DNA from: Magnolia sinica
Taxonomy: Eukaryota > Streptophyta > Magnoliopsida > Magnoliales > Magnoliaceae
Length of the DNA: 64,000 nt
NCBI RefSeq assembly: GCF_029962835.1
Contig: NC_080584.1
Coordinates: forward strand, 75,792,862-75,856,861
Direction: 5' to 3'
The notes under the pieces are model-generated. The model did not search any database. It was not told the DNA's origin and worked only from the letters and a program-made list of their open reading frames with translations. Shown piece by piece: positions 11,213 through 23,345 of the stretch. The number at the start of each line of letters is the position of its first letter. Positions within the stretch are counted from its first letter, which is position 1. The position numbers were made by a program, and so were the translations under genes.

Positions 11213-12664
11213 GTGAAACGTGGATTTTTCGAATTTTTTCGATGGCATCTTTGATAGGACTTTAATGGCTTCGAATACCTATTGATGACATCAAATCCCC
11301 TTCAATGGCATCAAGTAGGATACATAAAGTATTCAGCAACCAAAATGGGATTTTTGAATTTTTTCGATGGCATTAAATGATCTGTCGATGGCATCGATAG
11401 ATCCTATTGCTGAACGATTTGAGACATCAACAACAGAGACTCCTCATATACCCAATTTTCACATTATGGATAATGGTACATCTGACTTGTTGTATTTCTC
11501 TCCCAAAGATCATAGAATGACCTCAAAGAAGTCTCCCAATTAGATCCATCCTAGTCTTTTCTGTTAGGCACTTTTTATGATTGGGATATTTTTGGTCATG
11601 TGGAGTGCATGTGGGCATGCCAAAACTGCTATGTGACTCAATTCCACCCAAACAATTTTAATCCCATGTACCAATGCATGTAGATATGATGACTGTGATC
11701 GTATATAACATACATCTTAGCAGATTGAACGTCTATCCAGGCACTAGAAATTTGTTTCAAAGAGTGATCAAGTGATAATCTTAGGGTGGGGTTCTTCCTC
11801 TGAAGATGGTTTTAGATTTGCCTTCTGTGCGAAAGGACTTTTTATACCTGACTATCGTCAAACAACGAAATACTTATAGTCGGTTGAGGCACAAATGCAA
11901 GCAGTCTTTCTAAATGAAGAACTATTGTATTGAGATAAATGTCTAGTGTATGAGCATACAGTGAGAATACAACTAAGAGATTACTTCTAAGATAAAGTTG
12001 AAGCTAAAAGATTATGCTAAGGAAAGATAAATTTGACTGACCGAATACATTTGATTAGTATGAGACGCCTTACTCTGTAGATTTCCTCTATTATTTATAG
12101 GATTCTTTGCTCACAATTACTCTTTATCCTCTCCCATTATTAACTCTAAACATTACCGTAGTTGAATCCCTGCCACATTGGTCTTGCAGATACTTCTATC
12201 TCTTTGCTTTATTTTGATCATTGCCCTTCTCTCGACCACCTTCCACCTTTCGGACTGCTTTACCTCACTTCGTCATTAGATGGCATGTTTTGCCAACTCA
12301 GCGCTAGTTGTGCTACTGTAAAAACTGCTCCAAATATCTTTAGAGATATTCTCACATGCTATTTCCTTTTTGTGTAGCAACATGTGTCACTCCTTGATTA
12401 GTTATTCTAGGAATGGCCAGAAATCGGGTACGACATTGCCCCCACATCACTTCGCATTTGGGCAAAGAATGAAAGCAACATTGATCCATCATTTCATGTA
12501 ATATATTCAATTGACCGTCTTTCCACGTGTCGATTTCCCTATGATCTTGCTCGACCGAGACAAAAACATAATGGTGGTTTTACCTTTGTGTCATAACTAC
12601 CAATGCACCGCGTTGTATGTGATAGTATTTTATTATGAGTCATGATAACCCTCTCATTAATACA
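11213..12664. repeat. Duplicated block, copy 2, left part
   Basis: 11213-11428 repeats the end of the copia LTR (3471-3708), and 11429-12664 repeats 3709-4940. The block is cut at 12664/12665 by the large LTR retrotransposon and resumes at 32092. 11027-11213 holds nothing I recognise. Confidence 0.8.
12660..12664. repeat. Target site duplication ATACA, left
   Basis: ATACA directly before TGTTGAGGG. The identical pentamer stands at 32092-32096 after GTGAACA. Confidence 0.85.
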
Positions 12665-14720
12665 TGTTGAGGGTCAAATATTACATATCAGACCCCAGTT
12701 ATTACCTGATTTTACGAACATGATACCGTTTAATGCCATATTTTAATCGTGTTTGTGTTGTAACGTGAATTTAGGAGCCTAGACAGAAAAATGGTACTAA
12801 AAACATGGATTTAATGCCTAGATTCACCAAGGCAAGGGGACGGACCCCAAGAGACTAAGATCGATGGATCTACACGCCAGAAAGCCGAGAAAACTGAGAA
12901 ACTGAAGCTTAAGTGGCCCGAAATTGGTCCAGAATGTGAGATCACAGTGTTTCCACTATCCGTTCGGCTCGAAACTTCATATATGGTCTTAGGATCATAA
13001 ATTAACTGTACATGTAAAATTTCAGCCATTGGATCCTGGTGAAAGTGGGCCAACAGGTGGATCATTCCATCAAATAGTGATTTAAGGCCCACCTGATACC
13101 TGGGTATGCTTCAACTTCGGGATCAACCATTGAAATGGCAAGAAAATGCCAATGGACGGTGTAGATTTCCTCACTGACAGATCTTTGGACCCCACTCTGA
13201 AGTAGGTGCACGCTTTGAAGATGCTACTGATATGTACTGAGTCAACCAAGTCGGTCAGCGCACGCTGACTGACTCCTGCTCGATCACAACAGAGAGAGTT
13301 CTGTTACACAATGGATGGTCCATGTCCGTCTTGACAGAGGCTGTGGGCCATCATCACGACCCAAGAAGAAGATTGGGACCGTCCATCAGGCTTGAAGGGG
13401 CCCATTGATCACGGCCTAGGTGGAAGAATTCCAAAAGAAGACAGTAAGGTGATTTCTAACCCTTTGACAAACAACGTACGACAGAAAGAAAAGGCCTGTG
13501 GGCTACATCAACGAAATCTCGAGAGGATTTCGGTGGACGGTGTGGATTTCTCCTTCGGCATCAAGAATAGGTCCCACCGACAATCAGCGTAAGCTGATTT
13601 ACGCAGGATTGCGCACCCAAAAAAGGATCTGGACGATCCAGGACTGTCTGCGAGCTTGGCTAGGATCGGACCGTCGATCATAGCCATCCAAATCAGTCTC
13701 CCAAGGTGGCCGATCATCGGCAAGGAGCCTGAACGGCTCAGATCTCACTCTTGGAGGGTCATTCCGCTAAAAGTTTCACCTAGATACACCTGCAGCATCT
13801 CTTGTTCGCTGCGAGAGAAGCTGTGGATGATGCTCTCACCGACTCCAGCTTCCGTTCCTTCATTGCTATAAAGAGAAGAGAAAATCAGAGGAGGAAGGCA
13901 TCGAAGGAGCTGGACGTGGAGCAGTTTGAGTTCTTTTGTTTTTAATTTTTATTATTTTTGTCTTATTTAGGGATTAGTTAATTAGGGTCATGGCTAGCTA
14001 AACCTCTTAGCTAGGGCTAAGAGGTGAAGCTTGTAGCGTGATTAGGGTGTTAGCTTTGCTTTGATTTATGTTTATTGAACTCTCGTAGATGTTAGTTTGA
14101 TTATAAGGAATGTTTTTAGTTTTAATGGTTTGTTGTGACTCAAATTACAATAGATCGGCGATAGCTTAAGATATTCTCTTTTCATGTATTGAGATTGTGA
14201 ACTTGGGAACCCTGTTGTTCACCATTGTCTCATAGGCATGGTTGGGTGATGGAACCCTTCCTAACTTTCACAATTCTCTCATGATTGGCTGTGAGATTGG
14301 TAAATTGTTGTTGTTTACCATAGTCTCCCGGGCATGGTTAGGTGAAGGAATCACTTCCAAATCTTCGTCATTCTTATCTACCAATTAGACCCATGTGAAG
14401 TTCAAAGATCTGATAAATCTCTTCTTACCAATTAGATAGGATATGACTCTAATTCCAGTTGTGTCCTTGAATCATTTCCAAGTAGCATCTCAATTGCTAC
14501 AAGTGGATCCTTGGCACCCTAGTTTTCCACCTTTAAATTTACAAGTTTTAGATAAATATTTCACCATTATTCCTTAAATTTATTCGATTTAGATTTCTTC
14601 TTAGTCTAATTCTAGTTCTACTTAGTTTCAGATAACGTACAGGTTTCAGTCCCTTGGGATTCGACCTCAGTCTCACCGAGTTTATTACTACATCACAACC
14701 CTATATTTGGGGAGTGAACA
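12665..14720 (+). repeat. Left LTR (about 2.06 kb)
   Basis: It begins TGTTGAGGGTCAAATATTAC and ends GGGGAGTGAACA. It is collinear with 30004-32091 and with the solo LTR at 55125-57307, including CTCTTAGCTAGGGCTAAGAG near 14004. A TATA box lies at 13867-13873. The many scattered differences from the right LTR mean the insertion is not recent. Confidence 0.9.
13867..13873 (+). promoter_or_regulatory. LTR TATA box
   Basis: TATAAAG, conserved at the same place in the right LTR (31237-31243) and followed in both by a purine-rich leader. It is the likely U3/R promoter. Confidence 0.55.
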
Positions 14721-14726
14721 GGTTTT

Positions 14727-14744
14727 TGACGCCATTGCCGAGGA
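14727..14744 (+). other. Primer binding site, tRNA-Asp type
   Basis: TGACGCCATTGCCGAGGA matches 15 of 18 bases of TGGCGCCGTTGCCGGGGA, the sequence complementary to the 3' end of plant tRNA-Asp used by Athila-like elements. All three mismatches are G-to-A or C-to-T type changes. It starts six bases after the left LTR. Confidence 0.75.
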
Positions 14745-15300
14745 CTGACGGTTACACTTTTCTGAAATTAATTAGTCCTAGGATTAGTTTAAGATTAGGA
14801 TTTTTACTAACTTTAGTTTTAGTGTTTTAGTTTTATTTAATTTTTAGAAACTAACTTGTTTTCCTATTTTGTAGGATTTTTTATAGATCTTCTAAATTGG
14901 TAACTTCGTCCTAATTTCTTTATTTTCTCTATTCTTTAGATTGGGTCCTATCTTCTAGAAACTAACTTCTTTTGTTTTCTTTTGCAGGATCTTAACATAG
15001 GAACTTATAATTTGGTAACATCTTTCTAACTTCTCCTTTTACTTTCTACATTGCTGTAGGACTTTGCTTTTATTTTCTTCTAGGATTAGAATCGGAATTA
15101 GGGTTCACCATGGAAGTGTGGGTACGTATATATGCTGAGATGGATAAGCAATATTGGGGAATGCTTGAGGGTTGTGGAATTCAATTTATACCTCAAGACT
15201 TTTCTCCATCGAGAACCGACATTGAGAACCAATTAGAACGTTATGCTCCATCGGTTAATAAGTCCGTACGCGATCATAATTATCACTACAAGAAAGGGGG

Positions 15301-16240
15301 TTTTTAGCGACGAAATTTTTTTTCGTCGCTAAAAGTGACTTTCAATGACGAAATAAATTTTTGTCGCTAAAAGAGTATCTTTAGCAATGAAACTTTTAGC
15401 GACGAAAATATTCGTCGCTACAGGCTCCAAACATTTTTTGGACGATTACTTTTAGCTACGAAACTTTTCGTAGCTAAAAATCGTGTATGGGACTTTTAGC
15501 GACGAAACAGTTCGTCGCTAAAAGTAATTTCGTCTCTAAAACTTTAGTCGTTAAAAGTGTTGTGTATTCCAGGTTGAAAAAGGTGGCCCTAACTTTTAGC
15601 GACGAACCAAAACCGTCGCTAATAATTTTTTTTAGCGATGAACATTTTCGTTACTGAAAGTAATTTCCAGAAGAGTTTTAGCGACGAATATTTTCGTCGC
15701 TAAAACATCTATCTCAGTTTGAAAATTTTGGCCGTGACTTTTAGCGACGAACCAAGACCGTCGCTAATAATATTTTGAGTGACGAAAAGTTCCACTAGTA
15801 AAAGAAATTTCTAGAAGAGTTTTAGCGACGAATATTTTCGTCGCTAAAAAACAAAAATTTTGGCCCTAACTTTTAACGGCGAACCAAGACCGTCGCTAAT
15901 AATTTTCCCTCTCTTTTAAAAATTTTCCCGCTAAGAGTTTTAGCAACGAATATTTTCGTCGCTAAAAGAGTTTTGAAATTCTTAGCCCTGACTAGTAGCG
16001 ATGAAAAATTGCGTCGCTAAAAGTAATTTCCCGCTTTTTTAAAAATTTTCCCTCTAAGAGTTTTAGCAACGAATATTTTCGTTGCTAAAAAATAGAAATT
16101 TACTTTTACCGACGAAACATTTCGTCGCTAAAAGTGTTTTGTATTTCCCTTCGCCCTGACTTTTGGTGACTTTTAGCGACAAACCAAAACCGTCGCTAAG
16201 AATACTTTTAGCGACGAAAATATTTGTCGCTAAAAGTAAT
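15301..16240. repeat. CACTA left subterminal repeats
   Basis: About two dozen copies of TTTTAGCGACGAA and its complement TTCGTCGCTAAAA. They are often paired into short palindromes separated by 4-8 bases and spaced by AT-rich filler. Such motifs are the usual binding sites for the CACTA accessory protein (family knowledge; not shown here). Confidence 0.9.
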
Positions 16241-18200
16241 GTTGCTTTTGAAGAAAAAATAGGAAATTAGAAATTTTTGAGAAAAAATTTATAATATGAG
16301 AAGTTTTTTGAGATTTTGAAAATAAAAATTCTAATTTGTATTTTAATTTTTTTGAAATATTTTATAATAAAAATGATATTTTATTAAAAGAGTAAAAAAA
16401 TATACATTTTGGAAAAAATGTTATTTTTAAATGTAAATTGAAATTTATCTGTGAAAAATAAAATTACTAAATTATTAGGGAGATCCACTAATTGAACCTT
16501 TAATCAACTCTTTTTGGACAATTTAATCAGTTCAAATTGAACAGTAAATAACTTCAGATGTTTAAATCAAATTCACCAATTTCTCCCAAATTGGATCACC
16601 TGCCCTCAAATTTTGAAATCTAACGTTCAAATCCTTGAATTTGGTAGAAAAAAAATGAAGAATCAAGCATTTCTCACCTATTGGCACTAATTTGGTACGA
16701 TTTGAACAAAAAAATGGAGCAAAATGCAAAAATATGACATTGAGAAAAACTTTGACAATGTTTGAGAAAAAACTTTGAAAACAAAATGATGCTCTTGGAA
16801 AAAAAAAAATCAACATTTTGAAATTTTTGAGGAAAAAAATTAAAATATAAGAAATTTTTTAAGATCTTGAAAATAAAAATTCAGAATTTGTATTTTTATT
16901 TTTATTTTTATTTTTTGAAATATATTATAATAAAACATCATGGTGATCCATGGGTTTGCCATATCCCGAGACAAATTCATCGGGTTTGTTTGGCTCGTTT
17001 GGCATATCATGGGATTTTACCATCCCATCCCTCCTAATCCCTCTTAATCTGCTTGGCCAAACAGGCCCTGAATGTATTTGGTCTATCCATGTCATCCATC
17101 CATTTTTCTATCTAATTTAAGGAGTTGAGCCCAAAAGATCAAGTGGATCATATCACTGGAAACAATGGAGATAATAATTTCCACCGTAAAAACCTTTCTA
17201 GGCCCCACAATGATTTTATTTGTCATCCAACCTGTTCATAAGATCATACAGACATAGATGAAGTTAAAACACAAATATAAGCTTGATCCAAAACTTCCAG
17301 GGCTCCCAAGAATTTTTCAACTGTAGATGTTCAATTCAATTGTATCCTGTTGTGTGGTCCTTATGAACATTGGATATGCCTCATTTTTAGTCTCAATCCG
17401 AAAATTTATCTGTTAAAATTAACGGATGGAGAGGATAAAATACATAAATTATGGTGGACCTCACAGAGTTTACTCATAGTGAGTTACTCACTACGCAATC
17501 CGCTTCAATGGTAATAAGCTATATGGGCCAATAGAAGAGTTCAAAAATCAAGCAAATCTAAAATTCAAGTGGGCCACACGTCAAACAAAACGGGCAGGAT
17601 GGAACATCCACCATTGGAAACTAGGCAGGACATCGGGATGATATTTGTGCCCATGGTTTTATTTGTGTGGTGATAACCTTATTAACGGTTGAGATGGTGT
17701 ATAAATATCATAATGGGTTCTAGGAAGTCTCAATGGTGGACGTTTCCATTCTCAGTATTTCACTCGGAGTGGCCTAACTTAGTTTTGAACCTACCCGATT
17801 TTTAGACCCTATCCCATTACGAGCTTGAGAAAATCATGAACAAAGTGGTTTTGTTACTGCATTTCTGTGGGCCCACATAGCTTCTGGTCACAAGAACTTC
17901 CCATGATGCATTTCGTCATCCATCCCTTGGCATGCATTTTGCAGTGAGGATTTTGACAACTCACGGTGCCCCTTATCAGCATACATTGCTGGGGTGGGTT
18001 TTCAATATGTTTTGCTTCCTAAACTATGATCTCCCCTGTTTTTGTTATAATCATGCCATAGATGCTATGGTAGCAATGCTTCATTGTTGATCCTAACCTA
18101 TCATGCTTGGATTCGAATATGAGCCATTTGATCTTTAGTTCTCAATGTTCTAAATTTTCTGTCCTAGACAATCATTAGTTCAGCGAATGCTTCTTATTAT
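16241..18200. other. CACTA interior, non-coding with MITE-like inserts
   Basis: 16241-16930 is very AT-rich with no frame of interest; the minus frame at 16562-16816 is low-complexity. About 16937-17500 looks like a MITE of the GTGGACC/CATGATG family: CATCATGGTGATCC at the left and TTATGGTGGACCTCAC near 17451. 17500-18200 has another piece with GTGGGCC motifs and no gene. Confidence 0.45.
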
Positions 18201-18790
18201 ACACTAGAATATGAACAGTTTATTTCATCATCTAAGATGTATTTCGAGTTCTAAACCCATCATCGATGGCTATGGTATGGTGGGCACCATTCTCTATCAA
18301 ACCCTTATAGCAACTGGCGCAGGTATGGACGTGATGAGGTCGATCACTGTCTTCCTCAAAGTGGATAATTATTCCAATTCCATGAAGTTTTTCTATATTT
18401 TTTATAAAGATTCCTCGAATCCACGAGAAAAAATAGAAATAAATTCTAGTAAATTCAAAAATAGCTTAATTGATGATAAAAAAATGGAATTACATGGGTT
18501 TTTAATTGTCACTTGCACAATGTGATTCTTTACAATTATAAGCAAACCATGATAATCCTAACAAATGGATGAATCGAAATGTTGATTGGACCTATTTTTG
18601 TGTAAATGATCTTGACCGTCCATTTTTAATTCCATTTACCGAATGGTTAAATTTACTAAATTAGTGTGATATTTTCATGGTAGTTCTTGAAATATGGATT
18701 GTACCTGATGAACCGTATTGATCAATGGTTTGGACTGTCTATGTTCTGAATAAAAATGGGTACACTATAACTAATTGTGTTCGTAGGCAC
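18201..18790. other. Unassigned stretch
   Basis: It includes an open frame of 104 codons at 18211-18525 that I cannot relate to any family. No splice or motif evidence supports it as a gene. Confidence 0.3.
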
Positions 18791-19280
18791 CGGAGCATTT
18801 CTAAATAAATAAATAAAAGAGTCCTTGTGGAGCAACAATATTTATGGGAGATGTGTTGGTGTTCTCTCACATAAATTTTTTTTTAAAAAAAAATTAGGGC
18901 TTGATACCAAAAATGAGAGGTATATAAATCTCAGGTGGACCACACCACATGATAACAATAGTGATTGGATATCCACCATTAAAACCCTCCTAAGGTCCAT
19001 TGTACTTTTTATTTGACATCAAATCTATTGATTAGGTCATACATGCCAGATTGATCCAAAAATGTATATAGCCCCCAAAAGTAACTTAATGGTCGACGCT
19101 CATTCAACACTGTTTCCTATAATGTGGTCCAGTTGAGATTGGGATATACCTCATTTTTTGTCTCATACCATAAAATGATATGGAAAAATAGATGGACGGC
19201 AGGGATGAAACACATACAACATCGTGGGGCCCACACAACACCGACAACCAGCCACGGGCGTTGGTGTCAGCGCGAGTAGA
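18791..19280. mobile_element. MITE-like element
   Basis: Non-coding. The right part (GATGGACGGCAGGGATGAAA, 19191 on; GTGGGGCCCAC near 19224) matches the outer part of the elements at 7005-7480 and 38770-39300. The left limit is uncertain. Confidence 0.45.
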
Positions 19281-19289
19281 GAGAAGGAG

Positions 19290-19385
19290 ATATACTCTCC
19301 TCTGTCTCTCACTCTCTGTCTCCTCTCCCTCGCGCACCCTCTCTCTCTCTCGGTCTCTCACTCTGTCTCCTCTCCCTCGCGCACC

Positions 19386-19431
<46 letters not shown>

Positions 19432-19556
19432 CCCTCTCAACCGCGCCCTCTCTCTCTCTGTCTCTCTGTCGCTCTCTCTGTCTCTCTCGGTGCTCTCTCT
19501 CTCGCGCATCCTCTCTCTCTCTGTCTCTCTCGGTGGATCGGTGGACCGTGACCGGG

Positions 19557-19600
<44 letters not shown>
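19290..19600. repeat. (CT)n-rich low-complexity tract
   Basis: Long CT runs interrupted by CGC, GT and CCT. Arg-Glu and Leu-Ser open frames on both strands are by-products of the dinucleotide repeat. Confidence 0.95.
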
Positions 19601-19602
<2 letters not shown>

Positions 19603-20104
19603 CGTTCTCACCGTTGACGAAAATCCCCAATTTCTGGATTTTGGGATTCGAAATCCCTAATTTCTGGATTTGGGATTCGAAATCCCTAATTTGCCTGTAT
19701 GGGATTCGGATTTGAGGATTCAGAATCGAAAATCCCTGATTTTTTGATTTTTTGGGGATTCATATCTGAAAATCCCTAATTAGCAGATTTATTAGGGATT
19801 CATATCTGAAGTGGACGCAATGTACTTTAATTTGATTCTTCAATAATATCTGTTGATCTGTGTTGCGTCATAATGAGTGGTGTACCTTAGCAAGCAATTT
19901 TTACCTAGGTGGTTTTATTCAATGCTAGCATGCTTTCAAAATTGTTTTTTTGTTTGTTAGCCTTTCCCCCCATTTACAGGTTCAAATCAATCTGTTGTAT
20001 AATGACATTGGTTCTTTAGGTCTTTAAGATTATATTTTCCTTGAAACTGTGGCTATTTGGCACAAATAATTTTGAGCAAGAATCACATATGTCCAGCCTT
20101 TATT

Positions 20105-22255
20105 CATATTTCAGGTATATAGGTATGCTGTCTGATGTTCTGAAATCTCAACATGAGGAAGGGGAAGCTTACTTGTCTGAAATTGATGTTTGGCTTTCCT
20201 CCTTTTCTTTACATATCTTCAGGTAAAAGATGATCTAGCTCCATTGTTTGTGTGCCCGCACACATGCAGGAAGGAGTTAGAAGATGTGTTGTCTATAGAT
20301 GATCTCGAAAGCCTTAAAAACTTGCCAATGGCTAGTTTTGAGTCAGAACTTTGGAAAGTAGTTGGCCAGAATCGTTTGCCTGAAACAGACAGAAGAAAGG
20401 TGATACTTCTTGTTTGATAACTGTCATTCTCATTTACATGCTATGTCGTATCCCATTAAGACTGAGAAGTCAATCTCAGCATTATTAACCTTGTGAGGAT
20501 GTTCATTATGATTTTTGTTTTTGTGTATTTGCTAAGTTGTCCATTTCATTGTTCAAGTGAGCTTGCTTTGGAAGCTTGTTAAAGTTCCACATCCTGAAAA
20601 TGTAAGAGCTCAGGAAGTGCTTGTGCTCTTCCTTCTGTCTACTGGAATCAAGAACCCAAGTGTTGAATTGGGTGCAAGCAGTTTGAAGTCGAAGAGTGCA
20701 CTACACCAAAATCATAATCATTATCAAATTCTTTTTTTTTTTTTTACAAACATCATGTCAGACTTCTTTTTTACTCTGTTCCATTTTTCTGTTTGATTTT
20801 TTATGTCCAGAGATACAGGTTCATCAACGAAAGAATTCCATTGATACATTGCTTGCCAAACAGGCTGTCCTTGTGGATATCTGTACTATGGAGGTTCAAG
20901 GGTGGACCTCACACCCCCCAAGTTCAATTGGATATGTTAGAATGGAAATATATAACCATAGTTTTTCTTTTCGATGTTTTCACAGCTGTACGGATCTACG
21001 GCACCATACAGTTATAAGTAGATGGTACTTCAGCAAATTGTCTCTAAATAATTGATATCAACTGAGTACTCTTTTAGAGGTTGTATTTCAACCATAGCAG
21101 ATCCTGTCAATAGGCTTAATATATAAAGACCCATGCATCTGTTATTCAAGAAACATGGTGGAAATCAAAGCCTTTGGTAGTATTAAATGACCATAAATAT
21201 CAGTCAGGTGGTATTCCGTAGTTGCATATTTTGAGGAAAATGCTCAACCAGGTTCTTTAGAGATGGTTCAGGGAAGATCACTTTTTGTTTTCCAATAGGC
21301 TTTGTTGAGCTGTATGTATGGACTTCTGGAGTAGACTATGATGATATTTTGACTGAATTGAGTCAGTTTTCTTGTTTCCTTTCATAGATTTGATTTTCTA
21401 TTGGCGTGATGGCTTTAGAGCCTCTTTGGTGCAATGCCTTAAGAGTTTTGTGGCACAATTCCACATATTTATCTTTTTATTTGTTGTTTTGTCATTACTG
21501 TTGGCTGTTGCTTCATGGTAGATTTGTAGTCAATGTCTAGTATGCAGCCTGAAATTCGGAGAAAAAACTCTGAAAAGATTCCTTTGCATGTAACTGTTAA
21601 AAAAAGATTCCTCTGCATATGAGATAAAAACAGAGAGGGGCTCCACTTCATCCAGTGTAGGGTATATGAAAGTGAAAAAACCAGACATTGGACATTAGAG
21701 AAGTAAACTTGCTTTATAGGGCCTTCTCTTGTAAATGGTTAGGTAAAATTTTGATCCTGTGTGAATGGTTGGGGCTACCAAGTATGTTGCGAGGAGAGTT
21801 TGGTACAGAAAAAACATTCGCCATCATATAATATTCTTCTGGAAGGCTGTTGGAAAAAATTATAATGATTTTTCTGCAAGTAATTTTTCCAACCTGCATT
21901 TCCCACCCCTGAACATTTCCCCAAGGAAGCCTTGAGAAGTGAATGAGATGTTCTATGGCATCTCCCATCAACATCTGCCTCATCAGATGATTGTCAAGCC
22001 CAACTTCTTTCCCTTCTGAGTCCTGATTAGAATACTCATAACCATGACAAATTGGAAAGCCATCCTTAGCAATTTCTCATTTCCATTGTATCATGATCCG
22101 ATCATTATTGTTTTGTGCACATTGGCTTGTCTTTTGGACACCTTGTGATCTTTGCCGTGATGCAGGGTGGCAGACAAGGACTGGGGAGCTGATTTTAGGA
22201 AGCTGTCTGCTAGTGCAGCTCTTGTTGGCCTTACTTTATGGTTTGACCATATGCA
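20105..22255 (+). pseudogene. Captured exons of an unidentified host gene
   Basis: Several exon-like pieces with splice-like borders. The clearest is 20221-20399, after TCTTCAG and before GTGATA. It encodes about 59 residues including C-P-H-T-C-R-K-E-L-E-D-V-L and L-P-M-A-S-F-E-S-E-L-W-K-V-V. A second at about 20556-20700 has L-L-W-K-L-V-K-V-P-H-P-E-N. A third, 20811 to about 20905, follows TGTCCAG and has R-Y-R-F-I-N-E-R-I-P-L-I-H-C-L-P. A fourth at 22167-22255 has A-D-K-D-W-G-A-D-F-R-K-L and is followed by a GC-type donor (CAG then GCAAGT). Codon texture and splice signals look like a real gene, but I cannot name it. It may be one gene or two. It has no visible start or end. Confidence 0.5.
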
Positions 22256-22513
22256 GGCAAGTCTTCTTTCACTAGCTACATCACTAAGCTTTATTTATTG
22301 TCAAGGAAACCAGTGGTGGATGATGAAATGATTAAAATCATGCTTTCTTTAAACTAATGATATCTATCAGAACATCTTCTCTTGCATTGAGAATGGCCTT
22401 GACTTGATGCTTTTATCGTCCAGAATCATGTAGATCTTGCTCATCTGGATGATATTTTTTCCCCTTTAAATATCTTGGAGCTGATCTTTTGTGTTGCCTT
22501 GCAAACTTTACAG

Positions 22514-22982
22514 GTTTCTTATTATTTTAACAATCCAGATGTCACAGACAGTGATTTTCAAGGTTCCTCCTGCCCTGCAGATATGTTTTTTTTTTTAATC
22601 TCATACTGCAATACATCTTAAGTAGCAGTTGTTGCCAATGGAATGATATGCATGACTAGGACCCTATAATTATGATCATGATACCACTATGTGCAGGAAA
22701 AGGGTTTCAGCTCAGGTGATATCTTTATCAAAAGAGTTGTCGCCAAGGTAGGGGACTCTGTCGATGTGAGTTTCCCCTCCAGCTAATTTTTTTAAAATCA
22801 CTTTCATTGATCAAGAATGATTCAATATGCATTTGATTCCATACTTCATTTTCTAATGCTAAGCATCGGACATGCATGTGTTTTGCCTTTTGATAGGTTC
22901 GTGATGGAAAATTGATGGTGAATGGAGTAATCCAAGATGAAGATTTCATTTTAGAGCCACTTGAATATGAAATGGATCCTAT
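22514..22982 (+). pseudogene. PLSP1: Captured fragment of plastid type I signal peptidase
   Basis: Three exon pieces match the plant plastidic type I signal peptidase / thylakoidal processing peptidase. 22514-22562 has V-S-Y-Y-F-N-N-P-D-V, preceded by TTTACAG. 22697-22765 has S-S-G-D-I-F-I-K-R-V-V-A-K-V-G-D and a GTGAGT donor. 22897-22982 has V-R-D-G-K-L-M-V-N-G through L-E-Y-E-M-D-P-M, ending at a GTAAGT donor. The K-R-V-V-A motif holds the general-base lysine of the family. The exon with the catalytic serine (P-S-x-S-M-x-P-T) and the last exon with G-D-N-R-N-N are absent. The first piece has lost the expected V-I-F-K-x-P-P continuation. In the intact enzyme this protein removes thylakoid transfer peptides; this fragment cannot. 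Confidence 0.85.
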
Positions 22983-23178
22983 GGTAAGTTCTCCTTTTGA
23001 ACTTTGCAATATATATAACTTAAAACTTGGCAAGAATTTTCAGATTGTCTCAACGATTTTTTTTTTTTTTTTTTTTTATAAAAAGAGAGGAAGAAACTAG
23101 ATCAGTTTTTGGTGTGTTGCTCATGGGAATTCAGGAAGCAATGGTTCTGTGCAGATTGGTTTTTTAAAAAGTGATGAG

Positions 23179-23345
23179 CTGAAATGCTTTGAAACTTTTG
23201 CTGACTTCTTGTAACTGATCCTTGACCTAACATGTATGATGACTGAAGCAATCATGCTGCTGAAATGCTTTGGAACTGTTGCTGATGTCTTGTAACAGAT
23301 CCTTGACCTAACATGTATGATGGGCAAGGCAATCATACCACCTAA
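23179..23345. repeat. 81-bp tandem duplication
   Basis: Two adjacent copies starting CTGAAATGCTTTG at 23179 and 23260, both containing GATCCTTGACCTAACATGTA. It lies in the non-coding part after the signal peptidase fragment. 23346-24880 holds no exon I can recognise. It does include a run of TAGCGTAGCGTAGC-type sequence near 23715. Confidence 0.8.

Noticed and set aside
16562..16816. 84-codon minus-strand frame rich in Phe
   Set aside because: AT-rich low-complexity sequence inside the CACTA element; no domain and no splice evidence.
19192..19630. Overlapping frames of 85-125 codons on both strands
   Set aside because: They are translations of a (CT)n tract (Leu-Ser or Arg-Glu runs).
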